Shown: piece by piece, positions 1-9,844 of the stretch
Position numbering within the stretch: position 1 is the stretch's first letter
How the letters are laid out: each line of letters opens with the position of its first letter
NCBI RefSeq assembly: GCF_900104175.1
Contig: NZ_FNIX01000004.1
Coordinates: 1-64,000 of the forward strand
Reading direction: 5' to 3'
Source of the DNA: Lentzea jiangxiensis
GTDB taxonomy: Bacteria; Actinomycetota; Actinomycetes; Mycobacteriales; Pseudonocardiaceae
DNA: 64,000 nt
Made by a program: the position numbers and the translations under genes
Notes under the pieces: generated by a model
The model's database searches: none
Told to the model about the DNA's origin: nothing
The model's input: only the letters and a program-made list of their open reading frames with translations

Positions 1-91
1 GAGCACTACAACACTGAACGCAGTCACTCCGCACTCGACGGGCACCCACCCATCAGCCGCGTTCAGTCACCAACCTCATGACCAAGTACAG

Positions 92-1705
92 CTAGACCAG
101 CCCCGCCGCCGCAGACCTCCGCAGCTTCCCGGACGGCGTCTTCGGCAGCGTCCCCGGCGCCTGCACCACCACCGCGAACGGCCGCAACCCCACGGCGTCC
201 ACCACCCGCGCGGTCACCTGCTTCACGAGGTCCTTCTCGGCCTCGGCGTCCCCGGCCAGCTTCGACTCCACCACCACGGCGAACCGCTCGCGCTTGGTCC
301 CGGCGTCCAGCCGCACCGCGACGGCGTTGCCCGCCCGCACGCCCTCCACGGAGCAGGCCGCGCGCTCCACATCGGTCGGGTAGATGTTCCGGCCACCCAT
401 GATGATGACGTCCTTGCGGCGCCCGCAGACGACGACCTGGCCGTCCTCCACCAGGTACCCGAGGTCCCCGGTGGACAGCCAGCCCTCGGCGTCCTGAGTG
501 GCCAGTGGGCCGTCCACGGTCAGGTAGCCGGGGGTCACCGCCTCGCCGCGGATCTGCAGCTCGCCGACGTCCCGCACGCCCAGGACGGTTCCGGTGTCCG
601 ACACGACCCGCAGTTCCAGGCCGGGCAGCGGCGGGCCGAGCAACGGGAACGCGCGACCGCCCTCGGTGGGCACCGCGCGGTGCGAGGCCTCCAGGGCGTC
701 CGCGTCGACGACGTCCACGGACAGGCCCGTGAACAGGGGCGCGAAGGCCACGCCCAGGGTGGTCTCCGCCATGCCGTAGGCCGCGAGGATCGACTCCGGC
801 CTCAGCCCGAACCTCGCGCCGGCGGTCACGAAGGCCTCGACGGCGGCCGGGTCGATCGGCTCCGCGCCGTTCAGGGCCAGGCGCATCGAGGACAGGTCGA
901 ACGAGTCGGACGACGAGGCCAGGCGGCGGGCGACGATGGCGTAGGCGAAGTTCGGGGCGGCGGTGATCGTGCCGCGGTGGCGGGTGATGAGGTCCGCCCA
1001 CAGCGTCGGGCGGGACAGGAAGTCGACCGGGGTGACCTTCACCAGTTCCAGGCCGAACAGCATCGGCACGGTCAGGAAGCCGACCATCCCCATGTCGTGG
1101 AACAGGGGCAGCCACGACACCATGACGTCCGACTCGGGGTCGAGAGCAGCCGCGACGCGCATCCCCTCGGCGTTCGCCATGAGGTTGCGGTGGGTGATGC
1201 GAACGGCTTTCGGATCCGCTGTCGATCCGCTCGTCAACTGCAGCAGTGCCGTGGCATCCTCGGGGGTGGGAACAGGAGCGGCGATCGGCTCCGCGTCGAG
1301 CTCGGAGAGCAGCCGGTAGGGCACTCCGTGCTGGTCCAGAACGGAAGCCAGGGCGTCGAACGGGCTGCCGAGCAGGACCAGACGCGAGTCGATCATGGCG
1401 AGCACCCGCAGCGTGTCCTCGGCCCACTCGGCCAGGTCGGTGCGTGGTGTGGGTTGGTGCAACATCGTGACGCTGCCGCCGCACAGCCATGCGGCCTGCA
1501 CGGCTGGGGCGATCACGGCTGGTTCGGCGGCGAGCACGGCGACCGCGGTGCCCGGCGCCACGTCGAGCGCACCGGCCATCCGCCGGGCGCGTTCGTGCAC
1601 CTCGGCCCAGGTCCGGCGAACGGGCGCGGCGGGTTCACCCGTCGTCATGCCCCGGTCCCGGCCGTTGGTGGCCGTCGCCAGCATCACATCCACGAACTGA
1701 CTCAT
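92..1705 (-). CDS. Fatty-acyl-AMP ligase (FAAL/FadD-type adenylating enzyme)
   Basis: The 537-residue protein is a member of the ANL adenylating superfamily, expected to activate a fatty acid as acyl-AMP in the cytoplasm. The ATP-binding P-loop [10 protein letters not shown] lies at about residues 157-166. The hinge and C-terminal region [11 protein letters not shown] then [20 protein letters not shown] is typical of FAALs, which hand acyl-AMP to carrier proteins instead of CoA. It occupies the position of M. tuberculosis Rv1013 (Pks16) next to the ispE-ksgA cluster. No polyketide synthase or carrier protein lies beside it here, so its partner is unknown. The ATG at 1705 has no clear ribosome binding site. 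The gene diverges from the DivIVA-repeat gene across about 100 bp that must hold both promoters. Confidence 0.85.
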   Translation of the reverse strand: MSQFVDVMLATATNGRDRGMTTGEPAAPVRRTWAEVHERARRMAGALDVAPGTAVAVLAAEPAVIAPAVQAAWLCGGSVTMLHQPTPRTDLAEWAEDTLRVLAMIDSRLVLLGSPFDALASVLDQHGVPYRLLSELDAEPIAAPVPTPEDATALLQLTSGSTADPKAVRITHRNLMANAEGMRVAAALDPESDVMVSWLPLFHDMGMVGFLTVPMLFGLELVKVTPVDFLSRPTLWADLITRHRGTITAAPNFAYAIVARRLASSSDSFDLSSMRLALNGAEPIDPAAVEAFVTAGARFGLRPESILAAYGMAETTLGVAFAPLFTGLSVDVVDADALEASHRAVPTEGGRAFPLLGPPLPGLELRVVSDTGTVLGVRDVGELQIRGEAVTPGYLTVDGPLATQDAEGWLSTGDLGYLVEDGQVVVCGRRKDVIIMGGRNIYPTDVERAACSVEGVRAGNAVAVRLDAGTKRERFAVVVESKLAGDAEAEKDLVKQVTARVVDAVGLRPFAVVVQAPGTLPKTPSGKLRRSAAAGLV

Positions 1706-1805
1706 GTTCGCGATCGTAGTGGCGGCCTTTGGTCCATCAGGACGAAACGTTATGCCAGGCGAAACGCGATACTCCCCAGTACAGGTACGCAGGAGGAGGT
1801 CATTG

Positions 1806-3134
1806 GTGGATCGGGGCGGTCCCGGAGCGCAGCATCGTCTGCCCGCGCATCCGGCTCCTCTGCTCTCGGCGCAGGACGTGGCCCTGGTCGCGTTCCACCG
1901 TCCCCCGCGAGGTCAGCGCGGGTACGACGCGGCCGAGGTGGACTCGTTTCTCGACCGGGTCGAGAACACCATGAAGAGCAAGGACATCCTCACGCGCGAA
2001 GACGTGCTCAACGTCCGGTTCAGCACGGCGACCCGCGATCCGGGCTACGACGTGAACGAGGTCAACGTCTTCATGGAGCTCGTGGCGGACACGCTGCGGT
2101 CCACTCCGCAACGCGTGCAGGCCTCCGCGCCGGCCCAGGGCGCGCACGCCACGTCGCAGGCGATGAGACCGGCCGTCCGGTTGTCCCCGGACGACGTCGC
2201 CGCCGTGCGCTTCCACAAGCCCAGACCGGGCACCCGCGGCTACCACGAGGGGCAGATCGACGCGTTCCTCGACCGCATCGAGAACACCCTGCGGGGCAGG
2301 GACAACCTGACCGCGCAACAGGTGCAGGACGCCGTGTTCGGGGAGACCGCGCCCGGCACGTTCGGCTACGACTCCGAAGACGTCGACACGTTCCTCGACC
2401 TCGTGGTCCTGATGTTCGAGACGGCCCCGCCACCCCAGGCGCCGCCGACGACGCAGCTCCCGCAGCAGCAGCAACGGCCGCAGCAGCGCCGCTCCCAGCC
2501 CGATCCGCGTCCGGGACAGCAGCCGCGCTCCCAGCAACGCGCTCAGCAGCCCTCCGCCCCGCGCCCGCCCGCCCAGCAGCCCGCTCTGCAGAAGGCCATC
2601 GACGCGCCCGGGCTCACCGCGGCGGACATCCGCAACGTCGCGTTCCACCGCCCTCCGCGCGGCCGCCGCGGCTACCAGGAGTCCCAGGTGGACGCTTTCC
2701 TCGACCGCATCGAGGCGACGCTGCTGGGCCAGGACAACCTGACCGGCAAGGACGTCCGCGACGTCCGGTTCTCCCGTCCGCTCATCGGCCGGCGCGGGTA
2801 CGACGAGACCGAGGTGGACGCGTTCCTCGGCCAGATCGAGCAGCAGCTCTCCGGGCCGGTGCGCAGCATGCCGACGATCAAGTCGTGGAAGGACGTGCGC
2901 CAGCTGCGGATCCCGCAGGCGGCCCCCGGCCAGCGCGGCTACCGCACCGCGCAGGTGGACAGGATGCTGGAGGAGATCGGCGTCGCGCTCGACGGCATGC
3001 TGGGGGCGACCGCCGACGAGGTCATGAAGGCCCGCTTCAGCTACGCGCTGCTCTCCGGCCAGGGCTACGACACGTCGTTCATCGACGAGCTGCTGCCCCA
3101 GCTCGCCGACGAGCTCCGCCGCCGCGGCCGCTAG
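1806..3134 (+). CDS. Protein with eight tandem DivIVA-type N-terminal domains
   Basis: A 442-residue protein made of eight copies of the short DivIVA N-terminal motif (pattern: V.F..P..G.RGYD..EVD.FLDR.E). They are arranged as four pairs, with a Pro/Gln/Arg-rich linker between repeats 4 and 5. DivIVA N-domains bind curved membrane at poles and septa, but the long coiled coil that makes canonical DivIVA/Wag31 filaments is absent. The GTG start at 1806 is chosen because a near-perfect Shine-Dalgarno (AGGAGGAGGT, 1791-1800) precedes it; upstream in-frame ATGs have none. It is probably a scaffold or adaptor for growth-pole proteins; this role is inferred. Repeats 7 and 8 are the most divergent. 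Confidence 0.85.
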   Translation: MDRGGPGAQHRLPAHPAPLLSAQDVALVAFHRPPRGQRGYDAAEVDSFLDRVENTMKSKDILTREDVLNVRFSTATRDPGYDVNEVNVFMELVADTLRSTPQRVQASAPAQGAHATSQAMRPAVRLSPDDVAAVRFHKPRPGTRGYHEGQIDAFLDRIENTLRGRDNLTAQQVQDAVFGETAPGTFGYDSEDVDTFLDLVVLMFETAPPPQAPPTTQLPQQQQRPQQRRSQPDPRPGQQPRSQQRAQQPSAPRPPAQQPALQKAIDAPGLTAADIRNVAFHRPPRGRRGYQESQVDAFLDRIEATLLGQDNLTGKDVRDVRFSRPLIGRRGYDETEVDAFLGQIEQQLSGPVRSMPTIKSWKDVRQLRIPQAAPGQRGYRTAQVDRMLEEIGVALDGMLGATADEVMKARFSYALLSGQGYDTSFIDELLPQLADELRRRGR

Positions 3135-3170
3135 TGGTGCGGCGCGCCGCCAGTGGTGTGGCGCGCCGCC
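3133..3170. repeat. Two tandem 19-bp repeats between convergent genes
   Basis: AGTGGTGCGGCGCGCCGCC is followed directly by a copy with one change (C to T). Each carries the palindrome GGCGCGCC, so each can fold into a short GC hairpin. The repeats start inside the DivIVA-repeat stop codon and fill the gap to the convergent ABC-F gene. They may act as a weak bidirectional terminator. Confidence 0.55.
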
Positions 3171-3182
3171 AGGAATGTGGCC

Positions 3183-4952
3183 CTAGCCCTCGACGACCTC
3201 GGCCGCGACCATCCAGGCCGTCTCCACCTCGGACTGCTCCGCCAGCACCGCGCGGAGCTCCGCGTCGAGCTTGAGCAGCCGGTCGGGGTTCGTGGCGGCC
3301 TCGGCCAGGGCGGCGTGCAGCTCGGCTTCCTTCTTGTGCAGCACCTCGAGGCGCCTCTCCAGCCGTGCCAGCTCCTTGCGGGCGGCACGCTGGTCGGCGG
3401 CGTTCGAGGGAGCCTTCTCCGCCGCGGGGGCCGCCGCGGACTGCCTGTCGCGCACCGAGTCGCGGCGCTGCAGGTACTCCTCGATGCCGCCGGGCAGGTC
3501 GGTCAGCCCGCCGTCGCCGAACAGCGCCACGACCTTGTCGCAGACGCGCTCGACGAGGTACCGGTCGTGCGAGATCACGACGAGCGTGCCGGGCCACGAG
3601 TCGAGCAGGTCTTCCAGCTGCTGCAACGTGTCGATGTCGAGGTCGTTGGTCGGCTCGTCGAGCAGCAGCACGTTCGGCTCGGCCATCAGCAGCCGGCACA
3701 GCTGCAACCGCCGCCGCTCGCCGCCGGACAGGTCCGACACCGGCGTCCACTGCTTCTGCGACGAGAACCCGAACCGCTCGCCGAGCTGCGACGCCGACAT
3801 CTCGTACTTGCCGAGCACGACGCGGCGGGCGACCTCCTCGATCGCCTCCAGCACGCGCATCGAGCCGTCGAGGTCGAGCAGCTCCTGCGAGAGGTGCGCG
3901 ATCTTGACCGTGGCGCCCTGGATCCGCTTGCCCGACTCGGCTTCCCGCTCCCCGGCCAGCAGGCGCAGCAGCGTCGTCTTGCCGGAGCCGTTGACGCCGA
4001 CGAGGCCGATCCGCTCGCCGGGGCCGATGCGCCACGTCAGGTCGCGCACCAGCACGCGGTCCGGAATGGACAGCGTGACGTCCTCCAGCTCGATCACCGT
4101 GCGGCCCAGGCGCTTCTTGGCGAACGCGACCAGCTCGACGGTGTCGCGCACCGGCGGCACGTCCGCGATCAGGGCCTCGGCGGCCTCGATGCGGTAGCGC
4201 GGCTTCGAGGTCCGTGCGGGCGCGCCGCGGCGCAGCCACGCGAGTTCCTTGCGCGCCAGGTTCTGCCGCTTCTCCTCCGCGGCGTCCGCGAGCCGCTGCC
4301 GCTCGGCGCGCGCGAAGATCCAGTCGGCGTAGCCGCCCTCGTACTGCTCGACCTTGCCCTGCACCACTTCCCACGTGCGGTTGCAGACAATGTCGAGGAA
4401 CCACCGGTCGTGGGTGACGACGACGAGCGCGCACTTGCGGGCCAGCAGGTGTTCGGCGAGCCAGCGCACGCCTTCGACGTCGAGGTGGTTCGTCGGCTCG
4501 TCCAGCACGAGGAGCTCGAGGTCCTGGATCAGCGCGGCGGCCAGCACGACGCGGCGCCGTTCGCCACCGGACATCCTGGAGACCACGGAGTCCAGGCCCA
4601 GCGCCGTGATCCCCAGACCATCCAAAATGGACCGCACGCGGGCGTCGGACGCCCACTCGTGCTCCGCGTCGAAGCCGAGCGGGTCGATGACCGCGTTGCG
4701 CACGGTCGACCCCTCCGGCAGCTCGGTCCGCTGCGTCACGACCGCCATCCGCAGGTCGCGCGACCGCGACACCCGCCCGTCGTCGGCGGGCTCGACCCCG
4801 GCCAGCACCTCGAGCAGCGTCGTCTTGCCGCCGCCGTTCAGGCCGACGACGCCGATCCGCTCGCCCTCGTTGACGCCGAGCGACACGCGGTCGAGCAGCG
4901 GCCGGACGCCGAACGACTTCGACACGGACTCCAGGTTGACCAGGTTGGCCAT
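3183..4952 (-). CDS. ABC-F family ATPase (duplicated ATP-binding cassettes, no membrane domain)
   Basis: About 589 residues with two ABC domains. Walker A motifs are GLNGGGKTT (near residue 40) and GVNGSGKTT (near 320). The signatures are MSGGERRR and LSGGERRR, and the Walker B/EPTN motifs are VLDEPTNHLD and LLDEPTNDLD. The ABC-F linker separates the cassettes, and a charged coiled coil rich in Lys, Glu and Ala ends the protein. ABC-F proteins act on ribosomes (translation factors, antibiotic target protection) rather than in transport. The ATG at 4952 is preferred over the adjacent TTG at 4955 because GTGAGG sits 5 nt upstream. It is the last gene of the leftward ispE-TROVE-ABC-F series, as in related actinobacteria. 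Confidence 0.93.
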   Translation of the reverse strand: MANLVNLESVSKSFGVRPLLDRVSLGVNEGERIGVVGLNGGGKTTLLEVLAGVEPADDGRVSRSRDLRMAVVTQRTELPEGSTVRNAVIDPLGFDAEHEWASDARVRSILDGLGITALGLDSVVSRMSGGERRRVVLAAALIQDLELLVLDEPTNHLDVEGVRWLAEHLLARKCALVVVTHDRWFLDIVCNRTWEVVQGKVEQYEGGYADWIFARAERQRLADAAEEKRQNLARKELAWLRRGAPARTSKPRYRIEAAEALIADVPPVRDTVELVAFAKKRLGRTVIELEDVTLSIPDRVLVRDLTWRIGPGERIGLVGVNGSGKTTLLRLLAGEREAESGKRIQGATVKIAHLSQELLDLDGSMRVLEAIEEVARRVVLGKYEMSASQLGERFGFSSQKQWTPVSDLSGGERRRLQLCRLLMAEPNVLLLDEPTNDLDIDTLQQLEDLLDSWPGTLVVISHDRYLVERVCDKVVALFGDGGLTDLPGGIEEYLQRRDSVRDRQSAAAPAAEKAPSNAADQRAARKELARLERRLEVLHKKEAELHAALAEAATNPDRLLKLDAELRAVLAEQSEVETAWMVAAEVVEG

Positions 4953-4994
4953 CAAAACCTCACGACTAGTAAGAAACTGCCCGTTGAAGGCTAC

Positions 4995-5984
4995 CTACCA
5001 GGGCCAAAGCCCCTGCTCACCAGCCTCGAACAGGGACAACGCCCGTGGTGCGCCCGCCGGGTCGCCGCGGTGGCGGTAGCGGTGCCTCGACACCGACGCC
5101 CACTCCGCGTCCTGCTCGCTCAGGTCCCACACGTGCAGTGGCACGTGAACGGGCACCGCGCTGCTCAGCTCCTCGTCCAAGGGCTGCACCTCGGTGACGA
5201 GGAGAACCCTGTCGTGCCTCCGGAGGCGCTTGCGCACGACCTCCAGCAGGCGGCGCCGGCGGTCGTGGGGAAGCCCGTACCGCCGGAACCGCACGACCTC
5301 GGCCCGGTCGCACCGGCGCACGACCGACTCGACGGTCTCCTCGAACCCGTACCGCTCGACCGCGTGGAGGTCGACCAGCAGGAGCGTGTGGCCGGTGATC
5401 CGGGGCAGCGGCGCGGGTGCGGGCGGCCGGGGCACCGGCCTGCACTCCGCGGCCTTCGGGTCGTAGCGGCGGTCGAGGATCGCGCGGAACAGCGCGGACT
5501 GGCGTTCGTCGACCGGCTTCGGGTGCACGCGGTTCAGGACGTCGCCGAACCGCAGGCTGATGAAGACGTGGTCGTGGTCGCGCACCGACTCCTCGGTGTA
5601 GAGGCGGCGGACGGCGTCGCCGATCCCGCGCTTCAACGGCTTGGGCAGTGCGCGGCCGTGCTTGAAGCTCCAGTAGTTCAGCAACCAGGTGGGGTCGTTG
5701 GGTTCCGCGAGCACGGAGTCGACCACCTGGCGGGAGGTGCCGTGCAGGCCGGCGGCCAGGCGGGCCGCGAGGAACTCGGCGGCGCCCGCGTGCGCGGTGT
5801 AGGCGAGTCCGGCGTCGTGGCGGGTCCAGCGCAGCAGGGCGGCGGTCCACCCGGGGTCCTCGACCGTGCTGCGGCGGACCAGGCCGGCGTAGTGGTCGAG
5901 GCGTTCGGGGTGGAGGTTCGGATGGTTCCCGACCAGGTCCGACACGACCATCCGGAACAGCTCGCGCCGGAGCCGTCTCCCCAC
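4995..5984 (-). CDS. TROVE/Ro60-like RNA-binding protein, reduced form
   Basis: Residues 1-175 of the 329-residue product match the HEAT-repeat part of bacterial Ro60 (TROVE domain): RRELFRM near the start, then DPGWTAALLRWTRHDA, then LNYWSFKHGRALPKPLKRG and LRFGDVLNRVHPKP. Ro60 proteins bind Y RNAs and misfolded RNAs. The N-terminal leader usual in the family is missing. The C-terminal von Willebrand A-like part is degenerate: its first strand reads LLLVDLHAVE where a MIDAS DxSxS is expected, so metal binding is probably lost. The GTG start at 5984 has GGGGAGG 4 nt upstream and begins 101 bp after ispE. No Y RNA was recognised nearby, but that search needs a covariance model. Confidence 0.75.
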   Translation of the reverse strand: MGRRLRRELFRMVVSDLVGNHPNLHPERLDHYAGLVRRSTVEDPGWTAALLRWTRHDAGLAYTAHAGAAEFLAARLAAGLHGTSRQVVDSVLAEPNDPTWLLNYWSFKHGRALPKPLKRGIGDAVRRLYTEESVRDHDHVFISLRFGDVLNRVHPKPVDERQSALFRAILDRRYDPKAAECRPVPRPPAPAPLPRITGHTLLLVDLHAVERYGFEETVESVVRRCDRAEVVRFRRYGLPHDRRRRLLEVVRKRLRRHDRVLLVTEVQPLDEELSSAVPVHVPLHVWDLSEQDAEWASVSRHRYRHRGDPAGAPRALSLFEAGEQGLWPW

Positions 5985-6085
5985 ATCGCCTCCCCGCGAC
6001 AGGGCCACGCGCGCCCCGAGAATTCGAGATCGCCCCCGTTTGGAACGGGCGCTTCGCACCGGGGCGCGCGTGGCGCCACAGGATC

Positions 6086-7051
6086 TTAGGCGTGCACCTC
6101 GGGCGGAGTGGGCTTCGGTTCCTCGGTCGTGATCACGCGCGCTCCGGGCACCGGGCCGTGCGCGACGCGCACCGTCCGGCACACCCCCGCGCCGGCGAGC
6201 TCGGCGGCCACGCGGACGGCCGTGTCGCCGTCCTCGCAGAGGAACGCGGTGGTGGGGCCGGAGCCGGACACGATGCCGGCCAGCGCGCCCGCGTCGACGC
6301 CCGCGCGGAGCGTGCGGCGCAGGTTGGGCCGCAACGAGACGGCGGCGGCCTGCAGGTCGTTGCCGAGCAACAGCGCGAGCTGGCGCGGGTCTCCCGAGGA
6401 CAGACCCTCCAGCACGGCCTCGACCGGGCCGACGCGCGGCGGATCCCCCTCCGCGCGCAAGCGGTCCAGCTCGTCGAAGACGTCCGGAGTGGACAGTCCA
6501 CGGCGGTCGAACGCCAGCACCCAGTGGAACTGGTGGCGGCCGAGCACCGGCACGATCCGCTCGCCGCGGCCGGTACCGAGCGCGGTGCCGCCGTAGAGGG
6601 CGAACGGGACGTCCGCGCCTAGCTTCCCGGCCAGTTCGGCCAGCTCGTCGCGGCTGATGTCGAGGCGCCACAACGACGACAGGCCCACGAGCGTCGCGGC
6701 GGCGTCCGCGCTGCCCCCCGCCATGCCTCCCGCGACCGGGATGGCCTTGCGGATGACCACGCGGACCTTCGGGTCGTCCGGGTCCTTGCCGACGTGCGCG
6801 GCGAGCAGCTGGACCGCGCGCCAGGCGAGGTTCGAGGCCCCGGTGGGCACCTGGTCGGCGCCCTCTCCGTGGACCTCGACGCCTGGCTCGTCGGCGACCG
6901 CGACCGTGACCTCGTCGACCAGCGACAGCGCCTGGAAGATCGTCACCAGGTCGTGGTAACCGTCCGGGCGCACGTCACCGACGGCCAGGTGCAGGTTGAC
7001 CTTGGCAGGGACGCGGACCGTGACCGGGGGTGGAACGACTGCGAGCACCAC
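6086..7051 (-). CDS. ispE: 4-diphosphocytidyl-2-C-methyl-D-erythritol kinase
   Basis: This GHMP kinase of the non-mevalonate isoprenoid pathway phosphorylates the 2-OH of CDP-methylerythritol. The N-terminal substrate motif [20 protein letters not shown], the ATP-binding loop [17 protein letters not shown] (near residue 110) and the C-terminal motif [12 protein letters not shown] are all present. The length of 321 residues is normal. The start is GTG at 7051, with a second GTG immediately after. In most actinobacteria ispE directly follows ksgA; here the metNIQ transporter separates them. Confidence 0.95.
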   Translation of the reverse strand: MVLAVVPPPVTVRVPAKVNLHLAVGDVRPDGYHDLVTIFQALSLVDEVTVAVADEPGVEVHGEGADQVPTGASNLAWRAVQLLAAHVGKDPDDPKVRVVIRKAIPVAGGMAGGSADAAATLVGLSSLWRLDISRDELAELAGKLGADVPFALYGGTALGTGRGERIVPVLGRHQFHWVLAFDRRGLSTPDVFDELDRLRAEGDPPRVGPVEAVLEGLSSGDPRQLALLLGNDLQAAAVSLRPNLRRTLRAGVDAGALAGIVSGSGPTTAFLCEDGDTAVRVAAELAGAGVCRTVRVAHGPVPGARVITTEEPKPTPPEVHA

Positions 7052-7105
7052 GTCAGCCTACGGGCGTTCTGGGGTCTCGGACTCCTCCCCCGGTCCGCAG
7101 CACCG

Positions 7106-7909
7106 TCAGACCGGGATGACCGAGCCGCTGTAGGTCTGCTTGATGTAGTCCTTGACCTGCTGCGACGCCAGGAGCTCCGCCAGGTCCCTGACGCGCTTGT
7201 CGTCCTTGAGCTCGGTCCGCGTCACCAGGCCGTTGGCGTTGGGGTTGCCCTCGGCCTTCTCCAGCGCGAGCGAGTCGGTGGCGGGCTTCAGGCCCGCGTC
7301 GATGGCGTAGTTGCCGTTGATGACCGAGGCGTCGGTGTCCTCCAGCGAACGCGGCAGCTGAGCGGCCTCCAGCGGCACGAACTGCAGGTTCTTGGGGTTC
7401 TCCGCGATGTCGCGCACGGTCGGCTGGTCGACGGCCTTGAGCTTGATCAGCCCGTTCGCCTCCAGCAGCTTCAGGCCGCGGGCCTCGTTCGTGGCGTCGT
7501 TGGCGACGGCGATCTTGGCCCCGTTCTGCAGCTCGTCGAGCTTCTTGGCCTTCTTGGAGTAGAGGCCGAGCGGTTCGACGTGGACCGGCTGGACCCACTC
7601 GACCTTCGCGCCGCTCTCCTTGGTGAACGTCTCCAGGTACGGGACGGTCTGGAAGTAGTTGGCGTCGAGCGACCCGTCGACCAGCGCCGTGTTCGGCTGC
7701 ACGTAGTCGGTGAACTCGACGACCTCGATCTTGAGACCCTTCGACGAGGCGAGGTTGTCGGCCACGTACTTGAGGATCTGGGCGTGCGGGACCGGCGAGA
7801 CGCCGACCTTCAGCGTGTCCGAGGCGGACGAGCCACCACCGGACGAGCAAGCGGACAAAGCCGCCACACCGGACAAAGCAACTGCGATCAGGGCAGCACG
7901 AATGCGCAT
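7106..7909 (-). CDS. metQ: Methionine ABC transporter substrate-binding lipoprotein
   Basis: A NlpA/MetQ-family periplasmic-type binding protein, 267 residues. A signal peptide ends in the lipobox LSAC near residue 20, followed by the MetQ hallmarks KVGVSPVPHAQIL, DGSLDANYFQTVPYL and VANDATNEARGLKLL. The ATG at 7909 is chosen because AAAGGA lies 6 nt upstream and the signal peptide starts there. It is third in metN-metI-metQ, the normal order, and is expected to deliver L- or D-methionine to the MetI/MetN complex. It shares the upstream riboswitch with them. Confidence 0.93.
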   Translation of the reverse strand: MRIRAALIAVALSGVAALSACSSGGGSSASDTLKVGVSPVPHAQILKYVADNLASSKGLKIEVVEFTDYVQPNTALVDGSLDANYFQTVPYLETFTKESGAKVEWVQPVHVEPLGLYSKKAKKLDELQNGAKIAVANDATNEARGLKLLEANGLIKLKAVDQPTVRDIAENPKNLQFVPLEAAQLPRSLEDTDASVINGNYAIDAGLKPATDSLALEKAEGNPNANGLVTRTELKDDKRVRDLAELLASQQVKDYIKQTYSGSVIPV

Positions 7910-7937
7910 GACGTTCCTTTTGAGAATTGCTACGGGT

Positions 7938-8621
7938 CTAGACGGAGGCGTGCCGGCGCCGGTCGGACGCACGGGCGGCACGGGTGAAACCGAGCTGGAT
8001 CACGGTGGTGAGCACGGCGAGCCACGCCACGGTGCTCCACAGGATCCGGTCGTTGAAGCGCTGGTAGCCCTCGCGGATCGCGAGGTCGCCGAGACCACCG
8101 CCTCCGATCACGCCCGCCATCGCCGAGTACCCGATGAGGGCGATCACGGTGACGCCGATGGCGTTGATCAGCGCGGGCATCGACTCGCGGATCAGCACGC
8201 TGCGCACGATCTTCAACGTCGAGGCGCCCGTGGTGATCGCGGCCTCGACCACGGTCACGTGCACCTCGGACAGGATGTTCTGCACCAGCCGCCCGACGAA
8301 GGGAATCGCTCCCACGGCCAGCGGCACGATGACCGCCGTGCTGCCGATGGAACCGCCGACGATCAGCCTGGTGACCGACGTGAGCGCGACGAGCAGCACG
8401 ATGAACGGCATCGAGCGACCGAGGTCGGTGACGAAGCTCAGAACCCTGTGCACCGCGGCGTTCGGCCGCAGCCCGCCCTTGGCGGTGAGCTGCAGCCAGA
8501 CACCCACGGGAACTCCCAGCAGTGTTGCGATGACCGTGGAGACGCCGACCATGTACAGCGTTTCCCCGGTGGCCTCGACGAGGTACGCGACGACGTCGGA
8601 CCAGGGTGTTGCAGACCTCAC
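7938..8621 (-). CDS. metI: Methionine ABC transporter permease
   Basis: A 227-residue membrane protein with about five hydrophobic segments and the MetI signature at the EAA loop (EAAITTGASTLKIV). The GTG start at 8621 lies in a GTGA overlap with the metN stop, which implies translational coupling. It forms the channel of the MetNIQ importer with the MetN ATPase. Confidence 0.93.
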   Translation of the reverse strand: MRSATPWSDVVAYLVEATGETLYMVGVSTVIATLLGVPVGVWLQLTAKGGLRPNAAVHRVLSFVTDLGRSMPFIVLLVALTSVTRLIVGGSIGSTAVIVPLAVGAIPFVGRLVQNILSEVHVTVVEAAITTGASTLKIVRSVLIRESMPALINAIGVTVIALIGYSAMAGVIGGGGLGDLAIREGYQRFNDRILWSTVAWLAVLTTVIQLGFTRAARASDRRRHASV

Positions 8622-9616
8622 GCAGCTACTCCCTGCGGCCCCTTCAGGGACCTCTGCACAGCGCCGCCGGCCTCGCCGATCCACTCGAGAGCGGAGTCGG
8701 AACGTTCGCCGTTCAGCCCCAGGCGGAAGCGCGCGACCGGGGTCTCCCCGAGACGCGTCAGGCCACCGCCGACGATGTTGAGCTCGACCCCGAACCGGTG
8801 CGCGGCCTCGGGCAGCAGCGCGCCGACTGCGGCGAACCCGACGAGCACGACGTCCGCGACGCGGTCGTAGCTGTTCTCGTTGATCGGGTTCAGGTCGACG
8901 GCGGGCAGCAGGGCGCTGCTCGTGCGGCTGACCGGGTTGTTGACCAGGTCGAGCACCTTGCCGTGTTCGACGACGCGGCCCTGCTCCAGCACGGCGACGT
9001 CATCGCAGATCTTCCGGACCACACCCATGTCGTGCGTGACGACGAGAACGGTCACACCGAGCTCAGCGCGCGCACGGTCGAGCACCGTCAGCACGGAACC
9101 GGTGGTCTCCGGGTCCAGGGCGGACGTGGGCTCGTCGGCGAGGAGCACGGACGGGTTGGCGGCGAGGGCGCGCGCCACGGCGATGCGCTGGCGCTGCCCG
9201 CCGGACAGCTGGTCGGGGTACGCGGTGGCCTTGTCGGTCAGCCCGACGAGGTCCAACAGCTCACCGACGCGGGTGCGCCGCTGCGGTCCGGGCACGCCGG
9301 CGGACTCGAGCGGAAGCGCGATGTTGCCGGCCGCGGTGCGCTGGCGGAGCAGCGAATCCCCCTGGGGCACAACGCCGATCTGGCGACGGGCGGCACGCAG
9401 CGCCGACCCGTCGAGGCTCGTGATGTCGGTGCCGTCGACGCGGATCGCCCCGGAGTCGGGACGCTCCAGCAGCGCGACGCAGCGGGCGAGCGTCGACTTG
9501 CCGGCACCACTGGGGCCGACGACGCCGAGCACGGTGCCGGCCTCGACGTCGAGGGTCACGCCGTTGAGGGCGTTGACACCCTGGAAGGACTTGGTGAGGT
9601 TTTCGACAGTGATCAC
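8618..9616 (-). CDS. metN: Methionine ABC transporter ATP-binding protein with NIL domain
   Basis: 332 residues. The ABC domain has Walker A GPSGAGKST, signature LSGGQRQRIA, Walker B LLADEPTSALD and the switch His in VVTHD. It is followed from about residue 250 by a C-terminal ACT-like NIL domain, the allosteric methionine sensor that trans-inhibits MetNI. The gene is therefore controlled at two levels: transcript (SAM-I riboswitch upstream) and protein (NIL). First gene of the operon; 132 nt separate the leader ORF stop from this start. Confidence 0.94.
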   Translation of the reverse strand: MITVENLTKSFQGVNALNGVTLDVEAGTVLGVVGPSGAGKSTLARCVALLERPDSGAIRVDGTDITSLDGSALRAARRQIGVVPQGDSLLRQRTAAGNIALPLESAGVPGPQRRTRVGELLDLVGLTDKATAYPDQLSGGQRQRIAVARALAANPSVLLADEPTSALDPETTGSVLTVLDRARAELGVTVLVVTHDMGVVRKICDDVAVLEQGRVVEHGKVLDLVNNPVSRTSSALLPAVDLNPINENSYDRVADVVLVGFAAVGALLPEAAHRFGVELNIVGGGLTRLGETPVARFRLGLNGERSDSALEWIGEAGGAVQRSLKGPQGVAA

Positions 9617-9748
9617 TTCTGCTCCACGGCTGCGCGCGACGGCACCTCGTCCGCTGGTGTTCGCGGACGTGCGCGGTCGAAGTTTGCTGCTCAGGTGTGT
9701 GCGCCACTCCGCGATCGAGTGCGCGTCAGAGGACTTTGAGAAGGCGCC

Positions 9749-9835
9749 CTAGACGAGGTGGCGACGACATGCAGAAGCGGTGCGACGGCACTGGTCGACG
9801 ACTCGACGGCGCGTCAGCATTCGCACGGTACCCAT
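9749..9835 (-). CDS. 28-residue leader ORF downstream of the SAM riboswitch
   Basis: The ATG at 9835 is preceded by a strong Shine-Dalgarno GGAGGAG 4 nt upstream and followed by 28 sense codons ending at TAG. The peptide begins MGTVRMLTRRRVVDQ, continues with a CRRTASACRR segment and ends HLV. It has two cysteines and seven arginines. The pattern L.RR.VD..R.....CR resembles short leader peptides that I recall from upstream of sulfur-related operons in actinobacteria. Its ribosome binding site begins inside the 3' strand of the riboswitch P1 helix, so its translation could respond to SAM. Its role in metN expression is inferred. Confidence 0.7.
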   Translation of the reverse strand: MGTVRMLTRRRVVDQCRRTASACRRHLV

Positions 9836-9844
9836 GGTGCTCCT

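Noticed and set aside
680-3274. Long plus-strand open frame across the acyl-AMP ligase and DivIVA-repeat genes
   Set aside because: It is antisense to a clear ligase gene, is Arg/Gly-rich and has no domain; high GC keeps shadow frames open.
5985-6085. Y RNA next to the TROVE gene
   Set aside because: The 101-bp gap shows no tRNA-like fold or Y-stem; absence cannot be proven without a covariance search.
3153-6089. 978-codon plus-strand frame opposite the ABC-F and TROVE genes
   Set aside because: A shadow frame rich in His, Arg and Val with no motif; the minus strand encodes well-recognised proteins.
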